NCBI RefSeq assembly: GCF_003265705.1 | Contig: NW_020313005.1 | Span: forward strand, 15,207,114-15,271,113 | Direction of reading: 5' to 3' | DNA length: 64,000 nt | From: Callorhinus ursinus | Lineage: Eukaryota; Chordata; Mammalia; Carnivora; Otariidae | Part shown: piece by piece, positions 21,746 through 31,310 of the stretch | How positions within the stretch are numbered: position 1 is the stretch's first letter | Layout of the letters: each line of letters starts with the position of its first letter | Made by a program: the position numbers and the translations under genes | The notes under the pieces: model-generated | Database searches by the model: none | Told to the model about the DNA's origin: nothing | What the model saw: the letters and a program-made list of their open reading frames with translations, nothing else

Positions 21746-22034
21746 CCACTAGTACCTATAACTAGGATCATGGAAGCAGGTGAGCATGAGGGTGTGCACA
21801 CAATGGAACCCCAAATAGGAAGTGTCACATTTCTTCTCCTCACTTATGAACTCTGCCATGGTGACAGCCCTTATGATGTCCTTTCCCATCAACCCAGATT
21901 CCTTCATCAGTGTCTGCGCTCTTTAGAGTGATGCCTATTTCCCTCACTCTAGTTTTCTTTTTATACGTCAGTAAATGCCATATGTCCACAAAAAAAAAAA
22001 AAGCATAAAACTCTTGGCTCTGATCTGGATGTGA
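21746..22034. other. Unique sequence with an A-run
   Basis: A poly(A) run lies near 21989-22002. I looked upstream for a retroposed RNA and found no recognisable body or target-site duplication. Confidence 0.35.
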
Positions 22035-22200
22035 GTGACTGTGCATACGCTGAGTGATTATGTGTGTGTACACACTCAGGTACATATGTGTGAGTGTTAA
22101 TGTATGTGTGTGAGTGTATCTCCATGTGTGTGAGTGTGTGAGCATGCCTGTGAGTTTATGTATTCATATATGAGTGTGTCTGTGTGCATATATGTACACC
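22035..22200. repeat. Imperfect TG-rich tract
   Basis: GTGTGAGTGT, ATGTATGTGTG and GAGTGTGTGAG units over about 165 bases, the strand complement of the CA-rich tracts elsewhere in the window. Confidence 0.85.
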
Positions 22201-22299
22201 AGTTTCATGTCACCACATTCTGCTCCTTCCTGGTATTAACCTAGACATCACCTACTTATGGAGACTGAAAACTGAATCCTACATTGTAGAGAAGACTTA
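22201..22299. other. Unique sequence
   Basis: Nothing recognised. Confidence 0.3.
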
Positions 22300-22378
22300 G
22301 TCCAATCTCTTTGTATCACAGATAAGGAAACTGAGTCTCAGAGAGGTGAAGCTGGTCCAGGTTCCGCATCCAGTGAGT
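22300..22378 (-). mobile_element. MIR core fragment, antisense
   Basis: TATCACAGATAAGGAAACTG AGTCTCAGAGAGGTGAAG is the reversed MIR core. Flanking MIR sequence is not recognisable. Confidence 0.65.
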
Positions 22379-22831
22379 ACCCCGCCAAACACTGCTTCTC
22401 GCAACACTGTCCCCCTACCCTTGCTTCTCCCCCTGCAAGGGGGGAGCTGTCTCCTGGTCCCTGTCCTCAGCCTAGGCCCTGCAGTGACAGCAAAGTAGAA
22501 GTGGACATGTGTGCGCAATAGTGTTGATGAGAACAGAACCAAGTCAGCATCTTACACAGATGGGAAAGAGGCCAAACAGGTACCCTAATGGGAAAATCAA
22601 CTCCACAGTAAAGAAAATGGAAAAACTGAAATAAGCAGGATGGGAGAGTTCTGCAGGGATGCTCGGCATGAAGGCAAGGACCAGAGGGGTGGCCCATTGC
22701 TGGCTTCTTAGCCTTCGTGCCATTAATATGCTCCTTGGAAAATGAGGCTTCATCTGCATGTGGGCAGGACAGATGGCTCTCTCTAAAACATGTGTGTCCT
22801 TCTACAGATGAGCCAATTTTTAATATGATTG
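22379..22831. other. Unique sequence, nothing recognised
   Basis: About 450 bases without an identified element. Confidence 0.35.
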
Positions 22832-22850
22832 TAGATAGATTGATAGAGAT

Positions 22851-22899
<49 letters not shown>
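22832..22899. repeat. (GATA)n microsatellite
   Basis: About 12 perfect GATA units (near 22850-22898) preceded by degenerate ones. Likely length-polymorphic. Confidence 0.95.
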
Positions 22900-22900
<1 letters not shown>

Positions 22901-23114
22901 TGAGAGCTAGATTTTGGCAAATAGATACATTAACTGAGGAAAATTAACTAGACAAAAAGTTATAAAAATCAATGGAAAAATAGGAAATAAATGGAGAAAT
23001 TAAAAATGGGCAGGAAAATGAGTATAAAGAATAGATTTATATAACTAGGTGAGCGTGAATCACCGATGTGGTTACTTGGCAGTGGACAGCAGGCCCAGAT
23101 ACCCACGGGCGGGT
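22900..23114. other. A-rich unique sequence
   Basis: A-rich on the plus strand (AAAATTAACT, TTAAAAATGG). No L1 or SINE signature seen. Confidence 0.35.
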
Positions 23115-23342
23115 GGGTAACAACAGCTCACATCTGTGGGACGGGCCCTATGCCCAGGCCCTATACTAGCAGTTTACATACCTCGTCTCATCTATCCTCA
23201 CAAGCCTGTAAGGAGAGAACCACTTACCCTTAAGGAGAGAGAGGCTAAGTGACTTGCTCCAAATCACACAGCATATGAAAAGAAGAGACAGGCTCTGAGT
23301 CCAGGTCTGTCTGAATGAAAAGCCCGTGTTCTTGACCATTTT
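23115..23342 (-). mobile_element. MIR SINE, antisense, nearly full length
   Basis: Reversed MIR: CAGCTCACATCTGTGGGACG, CTCGTCTCATCTATCCTCAC, AGTGACTTGCTCCAAATCAC ACAG and CAGGTCTGTCTGAATGAAAAG with CCCGTGTTCTTGACCA. Confidence 0.9.
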
Positions 23343-24079
23343 CCTGTGCCCCTCTCCCTGGGGTGGAAATGGATGTGGACTAAGGATGGGACGTGCTACA
23401 GACGCACAGACGCAGGACCACACCCCACTGGCCTGATCTTGCCGTCCTCCTTCTCATCTCAACCTTCCCAATTAAACCAAAAGCTGGACAAAACCTCCAA
23501 TCCTTGTGCCCCCACAGGTGAGAGACCGGTGCCATCTCCACCCCGAGTTCTGTAAGGCCAAAGGAGTCAAAGTTCCCAAAAGCCTCACAAAGGCAGCCTT
23601 TAACCAGAATGGCTTTTCTTCAAAATCCCACTTCCCCTTCCCTCTCCAGTTGCATCCTGGCTCTGGAGAGAATTTCCGCGCGCTCTCAGCAGAACGAGTT
23701 GCCTTGGCTGTGACAGATTCTAGCAGCGGGCGATGCCAGAGAGATAGGCAGCAGGATGCGGACATCAAATAACTTTTTGAAGAGGTGCCCGTGGGCCATC
23801 TCTCAGCTTGCCTCCTCTCAAATCAGGACCCTGAGGAAGTCCCAAGAGGCAGGGATAGGAGGCAGTCAGGTTTGGAGCAGCAAAGTCTGCTCTGCTCTGG
23901 GCAGCATCTGTCAGAAGAAACCCTGGGACCTGCTCTCCATGCCTGGAAAGGCCAGCCGTTTCCACCAGCCTCTTCTGGGGCATAAGGCAGCCCTTAGAAG
24001 GTGCCCTGACTCAACTCAGGGCCCTGGGGTGCTTACTGGGCCTTAAGCCTCAGCTGAGATTATAGATCACAAAAATCAT
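23343..24079. other. Unique sequence, nothing recognised
   Basis: About 740 bases of moderate GC with scattered CpGs (23680-23735). The 88-98-codon frames here overlap on both strands; none carries a motif I recognise. Confidence 0.4.
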
Positions 24080-24245
24080 GGAAGAGAAGAGCCGGAAGGA
24101 AGCCTAAAGCCCAGCACTAGGAGTCAAGCTTCTGGCTGTGCAACTGGAGAAACTGAGGCCCAGAGAGGTAGAGTGGCTCATGCACAGTAACCATGGTGCA
24201 CCCCCAGGCAGGGCTGGGTCCCAAGCTGTGTCCCATGCCTTGCTC
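24080..24245 (-). mobile_element. MIR SINE, antisense
   Basis: Centred on GGAGAAACTGAGGCCCAGAG AGGTAGAGTGG, the reversed MIR core, with weaker similarity on either side. Confidence 0.7.
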
Positions 24246-24304
24246 CTCATTCAGCCCTGGGCTATTTTTTCAAAGGCTCATAACTTACTTTAATATGAGC
24301 TTGA

Positions 24305-24350
24305 AAAAATCATAATGATTTTTCAATGAAAAACTCATAATGATTTCAAT
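24305..24350. repeat. Short palindrome with an adjacent direct repeat
   Basis: AAAAATCAT (24305-24313) and ATGATTTTT (24315-24323) pair perfectly around one base. The core TCATAATGATTT recurs at 24335-24346. The context is AT-rich and no known element is recognised. Confidence 0.7.
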
Positions 24351-24799
24351 AAATCTTCCTTGAACCCAACACATAAAGCATTTTCCAGCATCTGTCTGGA
24401 CTACTTGCTCTCTCCAATGGGGTGCAGACCACTGCTGATACAGAGAGCCACATCACGTCCCTGCCTAGCCTGCCCTGGCAACCCCTGCCGAAGGGCAACT
24501 GAGCCCGTGAACACTCAGAACTCAAGGCCTTGAGCAGGAGACCAAGTTGCCAACATGAGCACCGTGACGGCTGCCAAGAATGTAATAACAAATTTGGGTT
24601 CCAAATCTCCAGGGTGTTCAGTTCTCAACTTTGTCCTTCAGCCTTAGAAGTCAGCACTGCTCTAGACAACAACTGAGCATGCAGCAGTTACCCAGTGGGA
24701 CACTGGGAAAATAACCGTGACGCCTCACCACACCACTCACAGGTGAGAGGCAGGCACGGGCCCTTGGGAGCAGGAACCCGAGGAGGCAGGAGGTAGCAT
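24351..24799. other. Unique sequence, nothing recognised
   Basis: About 450 bases without an identified repeat or gene. Confidence 0.35.
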
Positions 24800-24975
24800 G
24801 GTGTTCTGTCATTTAACCCTCGCAACAATCTTTTGAATTAGGTACCACTGTCCTTGCTTCACAGATAAGAAAACTGAGGCTTAACAGAGAAATAACTTGC
24901 CCAAGGATGCACAGATGGTGATGGTGATGCTGGCTTTGAACTGGGCTGCCTGATCCCAATATGCTCCCTCCCAGT
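24800..24975 (-). mobile_element. MIR SINE, antisense
   Basis: Reversed MIR: TCATTTAACCCTCGCAACAA, ATTAGGTACCACTGTCCTTG, CACAGATAAGAAAACTGAGG, TTGCCCAAGGATGCACAG. A sense MIR follows 37 bases later. Confidence 0.88.
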
Positions 24976-25011
24976 TGCTCTTTGTGGTACCTGGGGGAGG
25001 GCCATGCAGTG

Positions 25012-25170
25012 CCTGGTTAGGACTGGCTAGATTTGAATCCTGCTCTGCCATTTGGGGCTGTATGCCCTTGGGGCAGCTGATTAATCTCTCTTCACTTTCC
25101 CCATCTCTATGATGGGAATAATAATAATAACCCCTTCCCCCACAGGGGTGTTGTAATTACTCTACATCTG
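25012..25170 (+). mobile_element. MIR SINE
   Basis: Sense MIR: GGCTAGATTTGAATCCTGCT, CTGCCATTTGGGGCTG, CTGATTAATCTCTCTTCACT, CTATGATGGGAATAATAATA. Head-to-head inverted with the preceding antisense copy. Confidence 0.85.
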
Positions 25171-26405
25171 GAAGCACACTTGTCTCTCTTCAGGTGTTAG
25201 CCCTTGCTAGCATTCTCTCTGCCTCTCTTCTCCTAGCCACACACGGCAATGTCACCGAACCGGGACCCTCGGGATGCTTACCCATCAGCTCCAAGACCTT
25301 CCACTTCCCCCAGGGAACTAGGTGTACAATAAATTAGCTCATCTTCTGAAAGGGAGGATGTGAGCCTTCTAAGAAAGGGGGCTGCTCAGGGTAGGAGTCA
25401 TGCATGGTGACAGGCAGGGAGTCCCCCAGAATTAATTGCTTACCACATGTCATCACTGGTGACAAAATTGCAATTACTGTCTTCCTAGGAAGAAAAACTT
25501 CCAATCCCCTCCCAACTCTGGTCCCCACAGATGGCCTGATTTAAGCAGGTTTGCGAGGAAGTACCTGCCATTTCCAAAGGGCAAAATGACCCACCAGAGG
25601 AGAAGAGGACCCTCAGCTTTAAACAACAGACTGGCTTTATCTGGTCCGTTTAAATCAGTGCGGGGCTGGCCATTGCACTAATGTCTTCCCGGTGAGCTCT
25701 CTGATCCAGATGGAGGCTAAGAGACAAACAGATGATATTTATTTCCGAGGACACATGCTGGAGTTAAACTTTCATGTTCTCGGTTCTTACCTGGCCTCAG
25801 ACTTTTGCCTCAAGATTCATCAGACTTGGGGAAAGACTAGAATAACAATTGGGCCCCCCCTAGATTGCCTGAAGGCAGGGACAGTCCCCAGACAGACCCA
25901 GACATTGGCTTTGCTTTACTTGTTCGTCTCTGAGCTGAGCTCCTGTTTGTGTTCAAAAAACAGTCATAAGGCTCTCACCTTTCTCTGAACACCAAGTACT
26001 CACTGTCTGGGCATGATCACGATCATTCATTCATTCCTAACAGTAGAACCACATTGTATTGGCTTTTCCTATTGCCTCTGCATAGCTAGTGGGGACTCTT
26101 AGAAAGAAGAGAGACACAGTTGGGGGCCAGTAGCTTGAGGAGCCTAGACCCAGAAACTGTCTTTGTGGGCCACTCCCCATAAGTTGGGGACATGGTGAAG
26201 GAGGATGAAGTGTAAGCGAGACCAACAGAACAGAGAAAGAGTGGGCTTCAGTGAGTCAAACTCACTATAGGAGAAAAGGGGAGACAGGGGGCTCCCCCAG
26301 CTGTGGTTAGGCACTTCCCCATGGTTCCTGGGCTGGAACCCACATGCTGAGTCAGGGACCTGAATCTTGCTGCAGAGTGTCTGCTGATGGTGGAAGTGCT
26401 CCCCG
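25171..26405. other. Unique, repeat-poor sequence
   Basis: About 1.2 kb without an identified repeat. The part at 25420-25720 (AGAATTAATTGCTTACCACA, ATTTAAGCAGG, CCGTTTAAATCAGTGCGGGG) is low in recognisable transposon text and has AT-rich transcription-factor-like cores, so it could be conserved non-coding DNA. The frame at 25692-25988 (98 codons) has no recognised motif. Confidence 0.35.
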
Positions 26406-26539
26406 ATAATTACCCTCCAAGTGTCAGGTTATTTCTGTCTCTTGCAGGAGGACAGATCAGGAGGGGGCAGAGTCCAGAAATAGCAAAAGCAATTAGGAGG
26501 CGGGCTTCTCAGGGCATAATTACCATGTGCCAATTAGGA
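26406..26539. promoter_or_regulatory. Candidate regulatory cluster of repeated ATTA-type sites
   Basis: ATAATTACC occurs at 26406-26414 and 26516-26524, and CAATTAGGA at 26490-26498 and 26531-26539. Two different 9-base words, each present twice within 134 bases of unique DNA, suggest a homeodomain-type site cluster. Function is inference; no promoter or exon is visible nearby. Confidence 0.3.
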
Positions 26540-26774
26540 CCTGGCCAGGTAAACCTCGGCCTAGTTTCTGGGTACATGGGAGACGGGGGCATTGGCACAC
26601 TCTTACCAGGCCCTCCCCTGGTATACAGGTAGGACCACTAGCTTCTACAACATCTTCTGTCCACAAGGACCTCTGTGGACTCAGAGGGTTCAGGGTGGGC
26701 TGAGGAGTTCCCCACCTGGCACATATTCTGTGATTGAACAGAGGGGCTTGAAGGCCTAGGGGACCCTGGAGGGC
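26540..26774. other. Unique sequence
   Basis: Nothing recognised. Confidence 0.3.
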
Positions 26775-26890
26775 TTGTCAGATACTCACCAGCTAGCCCA
26801 GCTATTCTGTATCAAAAATGGCCTGGCTGTGAGCTCTATGACCTTGGACAAGTCCCCTAACCTCACCGAGTCTCCATTTTCTTTGCTTTG
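26775..26890 (+). mobile_element. MIR core fragment
   Basis: GACCTTGGACAAGTCCCCTA ACCTCACCGAGTCTCCATTT is the sense MIR core. The 3' part is lost. Confidence 0.75.
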
Positions 26891-26924
26891 AAATCAGCAG
26901 CCTATATATCATCTTGGTCAGGAT

Positions 26925-27290
26925 GGGCTAAGTAATGCTGCCATTACGAATGACTCCAAATTCTCAGAGGCTTACTGAAACAAATGTGTGTTTCTCACTT
27001 ATACCAGAGCCACCGTGAGTCGAGCAGCAATCAGGGCAGCTGTCCCCCATGCAGTGGCTCAGCAATCCATGCTCTATCAGGTGAGAGCAGTCCTGCCTTT
27101 GCCACATAAGCTCCCCAGGTGCTGTGGCCAGGAGAGCCACAGACTGGGCAAAACTGCAGCCCAGAAAGACACATCTCACTTCCGCTGACATCTTATCGGT
27201 CAGAGCTAGTCATGAGGCCCTGCCCATCTGCAAGGAGGCTGGAATTTGCTCTCCTATAGCTCAGGAAGGGGAGGGGAACTAGACATAGGT
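26925..27290 (-). mobile_element. Ancient interspersed repeat X, copy 1, family not named
   Basis: Starts like a reversed LTR ('gggctaagtaatgctgccattacg') and ends with CTTATCGGTCAGAGCTAGTC, ATGAGGCCCTGCCCATCTGC and AAGGAGGCTGGAATTTG. This recalls a mammalian repeat whose text ends '...attggccagaact..gtcacatggcc...'. Possibly related text lies at 35950-36340 and 51535-51960. The name and strand are uncertain. Confidence 0.5.
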
Positions 27291-28414
27291 GACATCACAG
27301 CTAGGCTATCATCGTCACTAAGAGTTTGTGAAAAGTCTAGAGAGAATGGTCCATAATAAGTCACGAGATGGTGATATTCTCCCTGCTACTGTTTTCATCC
27401 TTGTATCAAGTTCCTATTCGCAGTTCTTATTAGAGTCGGGGCTAAAATGCCCTTGAGATGAGGAAGTCAGCCATCAGCATTTAAGCAGAGGCTCATGCTG
27501 GGCAGAGACAGGGGAGAGATAAGGCAATCTCTGTCCCCAAGTGCTAACCTAACTCTAACTGAGGAGAAAAGGCAGAGAAAGTTCATATTCGTGTCATGGC
27601 AGTATACTCCCCCATGTGGTTCAGGAACATGGAGCATTCAGGGCCATGGGCTTCCTGGAGGCATGTCCCCACAGAGCAACCAGGCTTTCCCAGGTTCTGA
27701 GCCTTCCTGGAGCCTCGCTGACTGGTCCAGTGATGATCCCTCACTCCTACCCAGCTCCTGCCCTCACTTCTGAGCCCTGAAGGCAGCAGGGTGCCAGCCT
27801 GCTCAGCTCTCTGGAGCAAGTATAGAATCACCTGCCTGGCCTGGGTCTTGGGCCCACTCACTCCAGCCTCCTGTTCCCTCTGCCCTGGAGCAGGGAGTGA
27901 AGAGTGCTGAGCCCCAACTCCAGCTCCGCCCTGGACAGCTCTGTGGACTCTAGCTGCCTCCTGACACCCCTGAGCTCAGGTTCTCATATAGAGAGGTGAG
28001 GTATCACTAGGATGATGGAGGTGTCCACAGTGCCTGACACCTACACATAGGAGCTTTCTCACTGCTGTTCTGTCATTCTGATCCGGGGCCAGCCCTGAGT
28101 CCCTGGGCCCTCTTCCCAGCCATGCAGGGGTCCCGTCACCCTGTCATACTTTCCTCATTGAAAACCCAGCATCACCTCACTGGAGATCTGGGCTGAGTTG
28201 GTGGTCACTGTGTCAATGAGCCCCCTAACCTCTACACCCCTCTCCAGGGATGTGGAATTCTGTGCACTGCGTATGTGTCTCTAGCCAACCCCAAACTCTC
28301 CTTCTGCATTCTCTGTGGCTCGAGCTTGTCAGCCAACTCCCTGTTTCAACTAATGACAAAATGGCAATATTATTTTCACAACACAAGGAGCAGAAAGGCA
28401 GCATGCTATGAGGG
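27291..28414. other. Unique sequence; faint MIR at about 27930-28055
   Basis: Mostly unrecognised. Near 28022-28052 CACAGTGCCTGACACCTACA resembles the sense MIR 3' motif 'gcacagtgcctggcacatag', so a worn MIR is possible. No gene seen. Confidence 0.35.
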
Positions 28415-28560
28415 CTCAACCCTGGAACTGGAATGAGAAAGTCTGTGTCCTTGCGTTCTGGTCTTGGCTCTGCTGCTTTGGTTAAGCCTAAATATGAATC
28501 CCCTGTCTATAAAAAGGGGAGGGCTTGCTATCCTGCCAACCTCCCAGGGTGGCTGTGGGG
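28415..28560 (+). mobile_element. MIR SINE
   Basis: TCTTGGCTCTGCTGCTTTGG and CCCTGTCTATAAAAAGGGGA lie in MIR order on the plus strand. Moderately diverged. Confidence 0.55.
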
Positions 28561-28599
28561 TCGGGGGTAGTGCAAAAGACAGTCTGCTCTGCATTCCTT

Positions 28600-28720
28600 A
28601 GTCCTTAAGCCTCAAAGACAGGTGAGGACAGAATCTCAGAAAGCTTGAATGGCCTGCCTAAGGTCCCAAAGTGAAGTAGAAGTGAGATACAAATCAAGAC
28701 CTACCTGCCCCCACGCAGGT
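28600..28720 (-). mobile_element. MIR SINE, antisense
   Basis: GCTTGAATGGCCTGCCTAAG GTCCCAAAG and ATACAAATCAAGACCTACCT follow the reversed MIR pattern. Forms an inverted pair with the preceding copy. Confidence 0.6.
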
Positions 28721-29694
28721 AAGTGCAACATGAAGTCCTTCTCCTCCGCCACTCACCAGCCAGTCTCGGGCAAGCTCTGTCCACTTGTCTACCCATCAGC
28801 TCACTGAGGTTCACCTGCGCCAGACAAAGCCTTATCGCATCAGCCCCACATCCAGGGCCCATGCCTGGCCACTGTAGACACTGAATAAAGGAATGTCATG
28901 TTTGTCTAATGGATTTATCACTACTTACGAATGCAGCTTCGTCAACAAAAGCAGGTGAAAATCGATGTCGAGGCAGCTAAGTGAGCCGCACCTTCCCTCA
29001 CAGCTTGGCATATATTGATAGTCTTTTGTCCACTTGGTATTTTGCACCCAATGTGAAGCTAAAAGCAGGAATGTAAATGCCCTCGGCTCTTCTCACAGTC
29101 CTCGGGCTCCTGTGCAGGGCAGGGGTCTACAGCTAAGTGAACCCCTCCAGCCCTCACTGTCCCACATCAGGGCAGCAAACAACCTAGAGGGCTTTGTTCT
29201 TTGTAGAAGAAGAGGGAGCAACCCCTCTGAGCCCTGCACTCCAGTATCACAGACCCAGGCCAGACCACTACCCCAAAGCTTGGCGTGGGGTGGGGGGGGC
29301 TGTATATACCCTGCACTGATCCTGAGCAAGGATGGGCATTTCCTTCTGTGTGGTGTGTGCGACTCATTTTTGTTTGTTGGTTCGCTTTGGTTTGAGTTTT
29401 TCAGAGTAGGGATTGGCTGGTCAAATTGGAAGAAACATAGAAGGTGGATTTCAGAGAGCTGCGAGGTGTTTCTGGACACATCTGTATTAGGATATGGAAA
29501 TGAAATGGAGCAGGAAAGTTGTAATGCCTTAAAAGTTGTTCTAAATTTTTATTTTTTAAGGTGTGTTCTCTACACCTCCCTGGCTTATCACTGTGCTCAG
29601 TGTCTAGTGAAGTAAGTGAGGGAGGACCGTCCCACTGGCGAGAGCTGCAGATGACAAGTGCTAAAAATGTTTCCAATTAATTTTATTTATATGT
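28721..29694. other. Unique sequence; long open frame without recognisable domain
   Basis: About 970 bases with no named repeat. A 193-codon plus frame (29034-29615) is the longest repeat-free frame in the window. Its translation has no motif, signal peptide or repeat that I recognise, and an antisense frame of 128 codons shares the same DNA. I therefore do not call a gene. The CpG-containing part 28915-29010 could be conserved non-coding DNA. Confidence 0.35.
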
Positions 29695-30022
29695 TAATTG
29701 TCTTAGCTTAGGGCTACTACAGCAGAATACCACAGACTGGGTGGTTTAAACAACAGACGTGTATTTCTCACTGTTCTGGAGGCTGCAGGCCTGAGATCAG
29801 GCTGCCTGGTCAGGGGTCAGTGAGGTTTGCAGACAGCCTTCTCCTTGCTGTGCCCTCACATGGCAGAGATGGAGGTCACCCCTCACGTCTCCTTCTACAA
29901 GGCACTAATTCCATCACGGGGCCCCACCCTCATGAACCCATCACCTTCAAATACCATCATCTTGGGGGTTAGGACTGCAATGTGTGAATGTGGGGGACAC
30001 AAACGTTCAGTCCACAGCATTA
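29695..30022 (-). mobile_element. MaLR LTR (MST/MLT1 type), antisense
   Basis: Reversed LTR: TTGTCTTAGCTTAGGGCTAC, ACCACAGACTGGGTGGTTTA, CTCACTGTTCTGGAGGCTGC, CCCCACCCTCATGAACCCAT and a final GGGGACACAAACGTTCAGTC CACAGCA. Both ends are present, so it is a solo LTR. The plus frame 29827-30459 runs across this LTR, a MIR and a MER5A and is spurious. Confidence 0.9.
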
Positions 30023-30084
30023 ATCAAATACTGGGGGCAAAACGGAGTGAAAAGATAGGCATGGAGGAGGGATTCTTCATCTGT

Positions 30085-30255
30085 TTTCTATTTAAAGGAA
30101 GCCACCATGTGCCAAGTATGTCATATGTGTCACTTCTAATCCTTACAGTGACTCTCAGGATAGGTATTATTTACCCAAAACACCAAAACTCAAGCTTTCT
30201 GTACATTGGAGACCAGATGGTAGTGTTGTCCCATTTTACAATTCTGAAGATTTTC
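30085..30255 (-). mobile_element. MIR SINE, antisense
   Basis: CACCATGTGCCAAGTATGTC, TAATCCTTACAGTGACTCTC, AGGATAGGTATTATTTACCC and TGTCCCATTTTACAATTCTG follow reversed MIR. Confidence 0.7.
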
Positions 30256-30274
30256 ATGAGCATTTCTTGGTATA

Positions 30275-30445
30275 GTCCAAGAGTTCTCAAACTTCAGCGG
30301 TGCATCAGAATGTTCTGGAAGGCTTGCTGGTCCCACCCCAGGAGTTTCTTCCTCAGCAGGTCTAACAAAGGGGCAAGAGAATATGCATGTTTAACAAGCC
30401 CCCAAATGCTTCTGATACTGCAGCTCCAAGAGCAGGAGCATCAGA
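30275..30445 (+). mobile_element. MER5A/MER5B (hAT-Charlie DNA transposon)
   Basis: GAGTTCTCAAACTTCAGCGG TGCATCAGAATG, GGAAGGCTTGCTGGTCCCAC and GAGAATATGCATGTTTAACA match the MER5A consensus in order. This is a non-autonomous cut-and-paste transposon relic. The terminal 'ctttgagaaccactg' is not recognisable. Confidence 0.85.
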
Positions 30446-30929
30446 TGGCTGCTCAGTGAAGTTGCCAGGGACAGCTTTGGGGGCATCGCAGGACACTGAC
30501 AGGCCCCATCACCCAGGAGCCTCTCTGCCTTGTGGACAGAGGATTTCTGGGGGAGAAGAGGACTTCATGGTCCAGGCATTCCCAAAGCACAGAAGCCTCA
30601 TGGGTATTCTCCACTTGGACCCTAGCTCTCCCTCCAGCCGTTCCTTCCTTGTTCTTAATTAATGCTTGATTCATTCCAGATGGTGAGGAGCTCTTAGCAT
30701 GATGAGAACTGTCTCACTCTCCCTTCTTTTTTGCGTTCCTCTGGTGGAGGCAGAATAAAAATTCTTATTTAAATAGGTTTGAGAGACTCACTGTTAATTT
30801 GTGTAGAGGGCAGATGTATATTTGTGGAAATGTCTTGTATTTCTGGGATTGTGTTCCCCAAAAGCATGTGCACATTTATGGGTGGATATACATTTAACTT
30901 GTGCTTGAGATAAAGGGAGGGGTGGGAGA
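30446..30929. other. Unique sequence, nothing recognised
   Basis: About 480 bases without an identified element. Confidence 0.35.
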
Positions 30930-31310
30930 TACTGTTCCCATGTTATAGATGGGGAACTGAAGGCCCAGAGGCTTCTCCCCCAATTTGTAGAGCTACACTA
31001 GTGCTACTACTAATAACAACTATTAATCACTGAATGCTTCTTATGTGCACTGAACCCTCACACAGCCCTTGAAGTTACTTTTCATGGCTAACATTGATCA
31101 AACACCTCCAATAGACCTGGTGCTGTCCTAAGCCCTTTACTTGTATTATCTCATTTATCCTAACAACTGCTCAGTGGGGTAGGTCCTACCATTATCTCTG
31201 TGTTTAAGAACAGGAACCAAACCACAAGGAGATGAAGATATTTGCCCAAAGTCACACCACTAGTAAATGGTGGGGTCTTGATTAGATCCCTCTCCCTGGT
31301 GCCCTGTCCC
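30930..31310 (-). mobile_element. Two MIR SINEs in tandem, both antisense
   Basis: The first copy (30930-31080) has TTATAGATGGGGAACTGAAG and TAATCACTGAATGCTTCTTA. The second (31085-31310) has AAGCCCTTTACTTGTATTAT CTCATTTATCC and TTGCCCAAAGTCACACCACT AGTAAATGG. The second is clear, the first fragmentary. Confidence 0.75.

Noticed and set aside
29034..29615. 193-codon plus-strand open frame in mostly unique DNA
   Set aside because: No recognisable domain or coding signature; a 128-codon antisense frame covers the same DNA. A protein search with cross-species hits would be needed to revive it.
29827..30459. 210-codon plus-strand open frame
   Set aside because: It runs through an antisense MaLR LTR, an antisense MIR and a MER5A, so it has no coherent origin as a gene.
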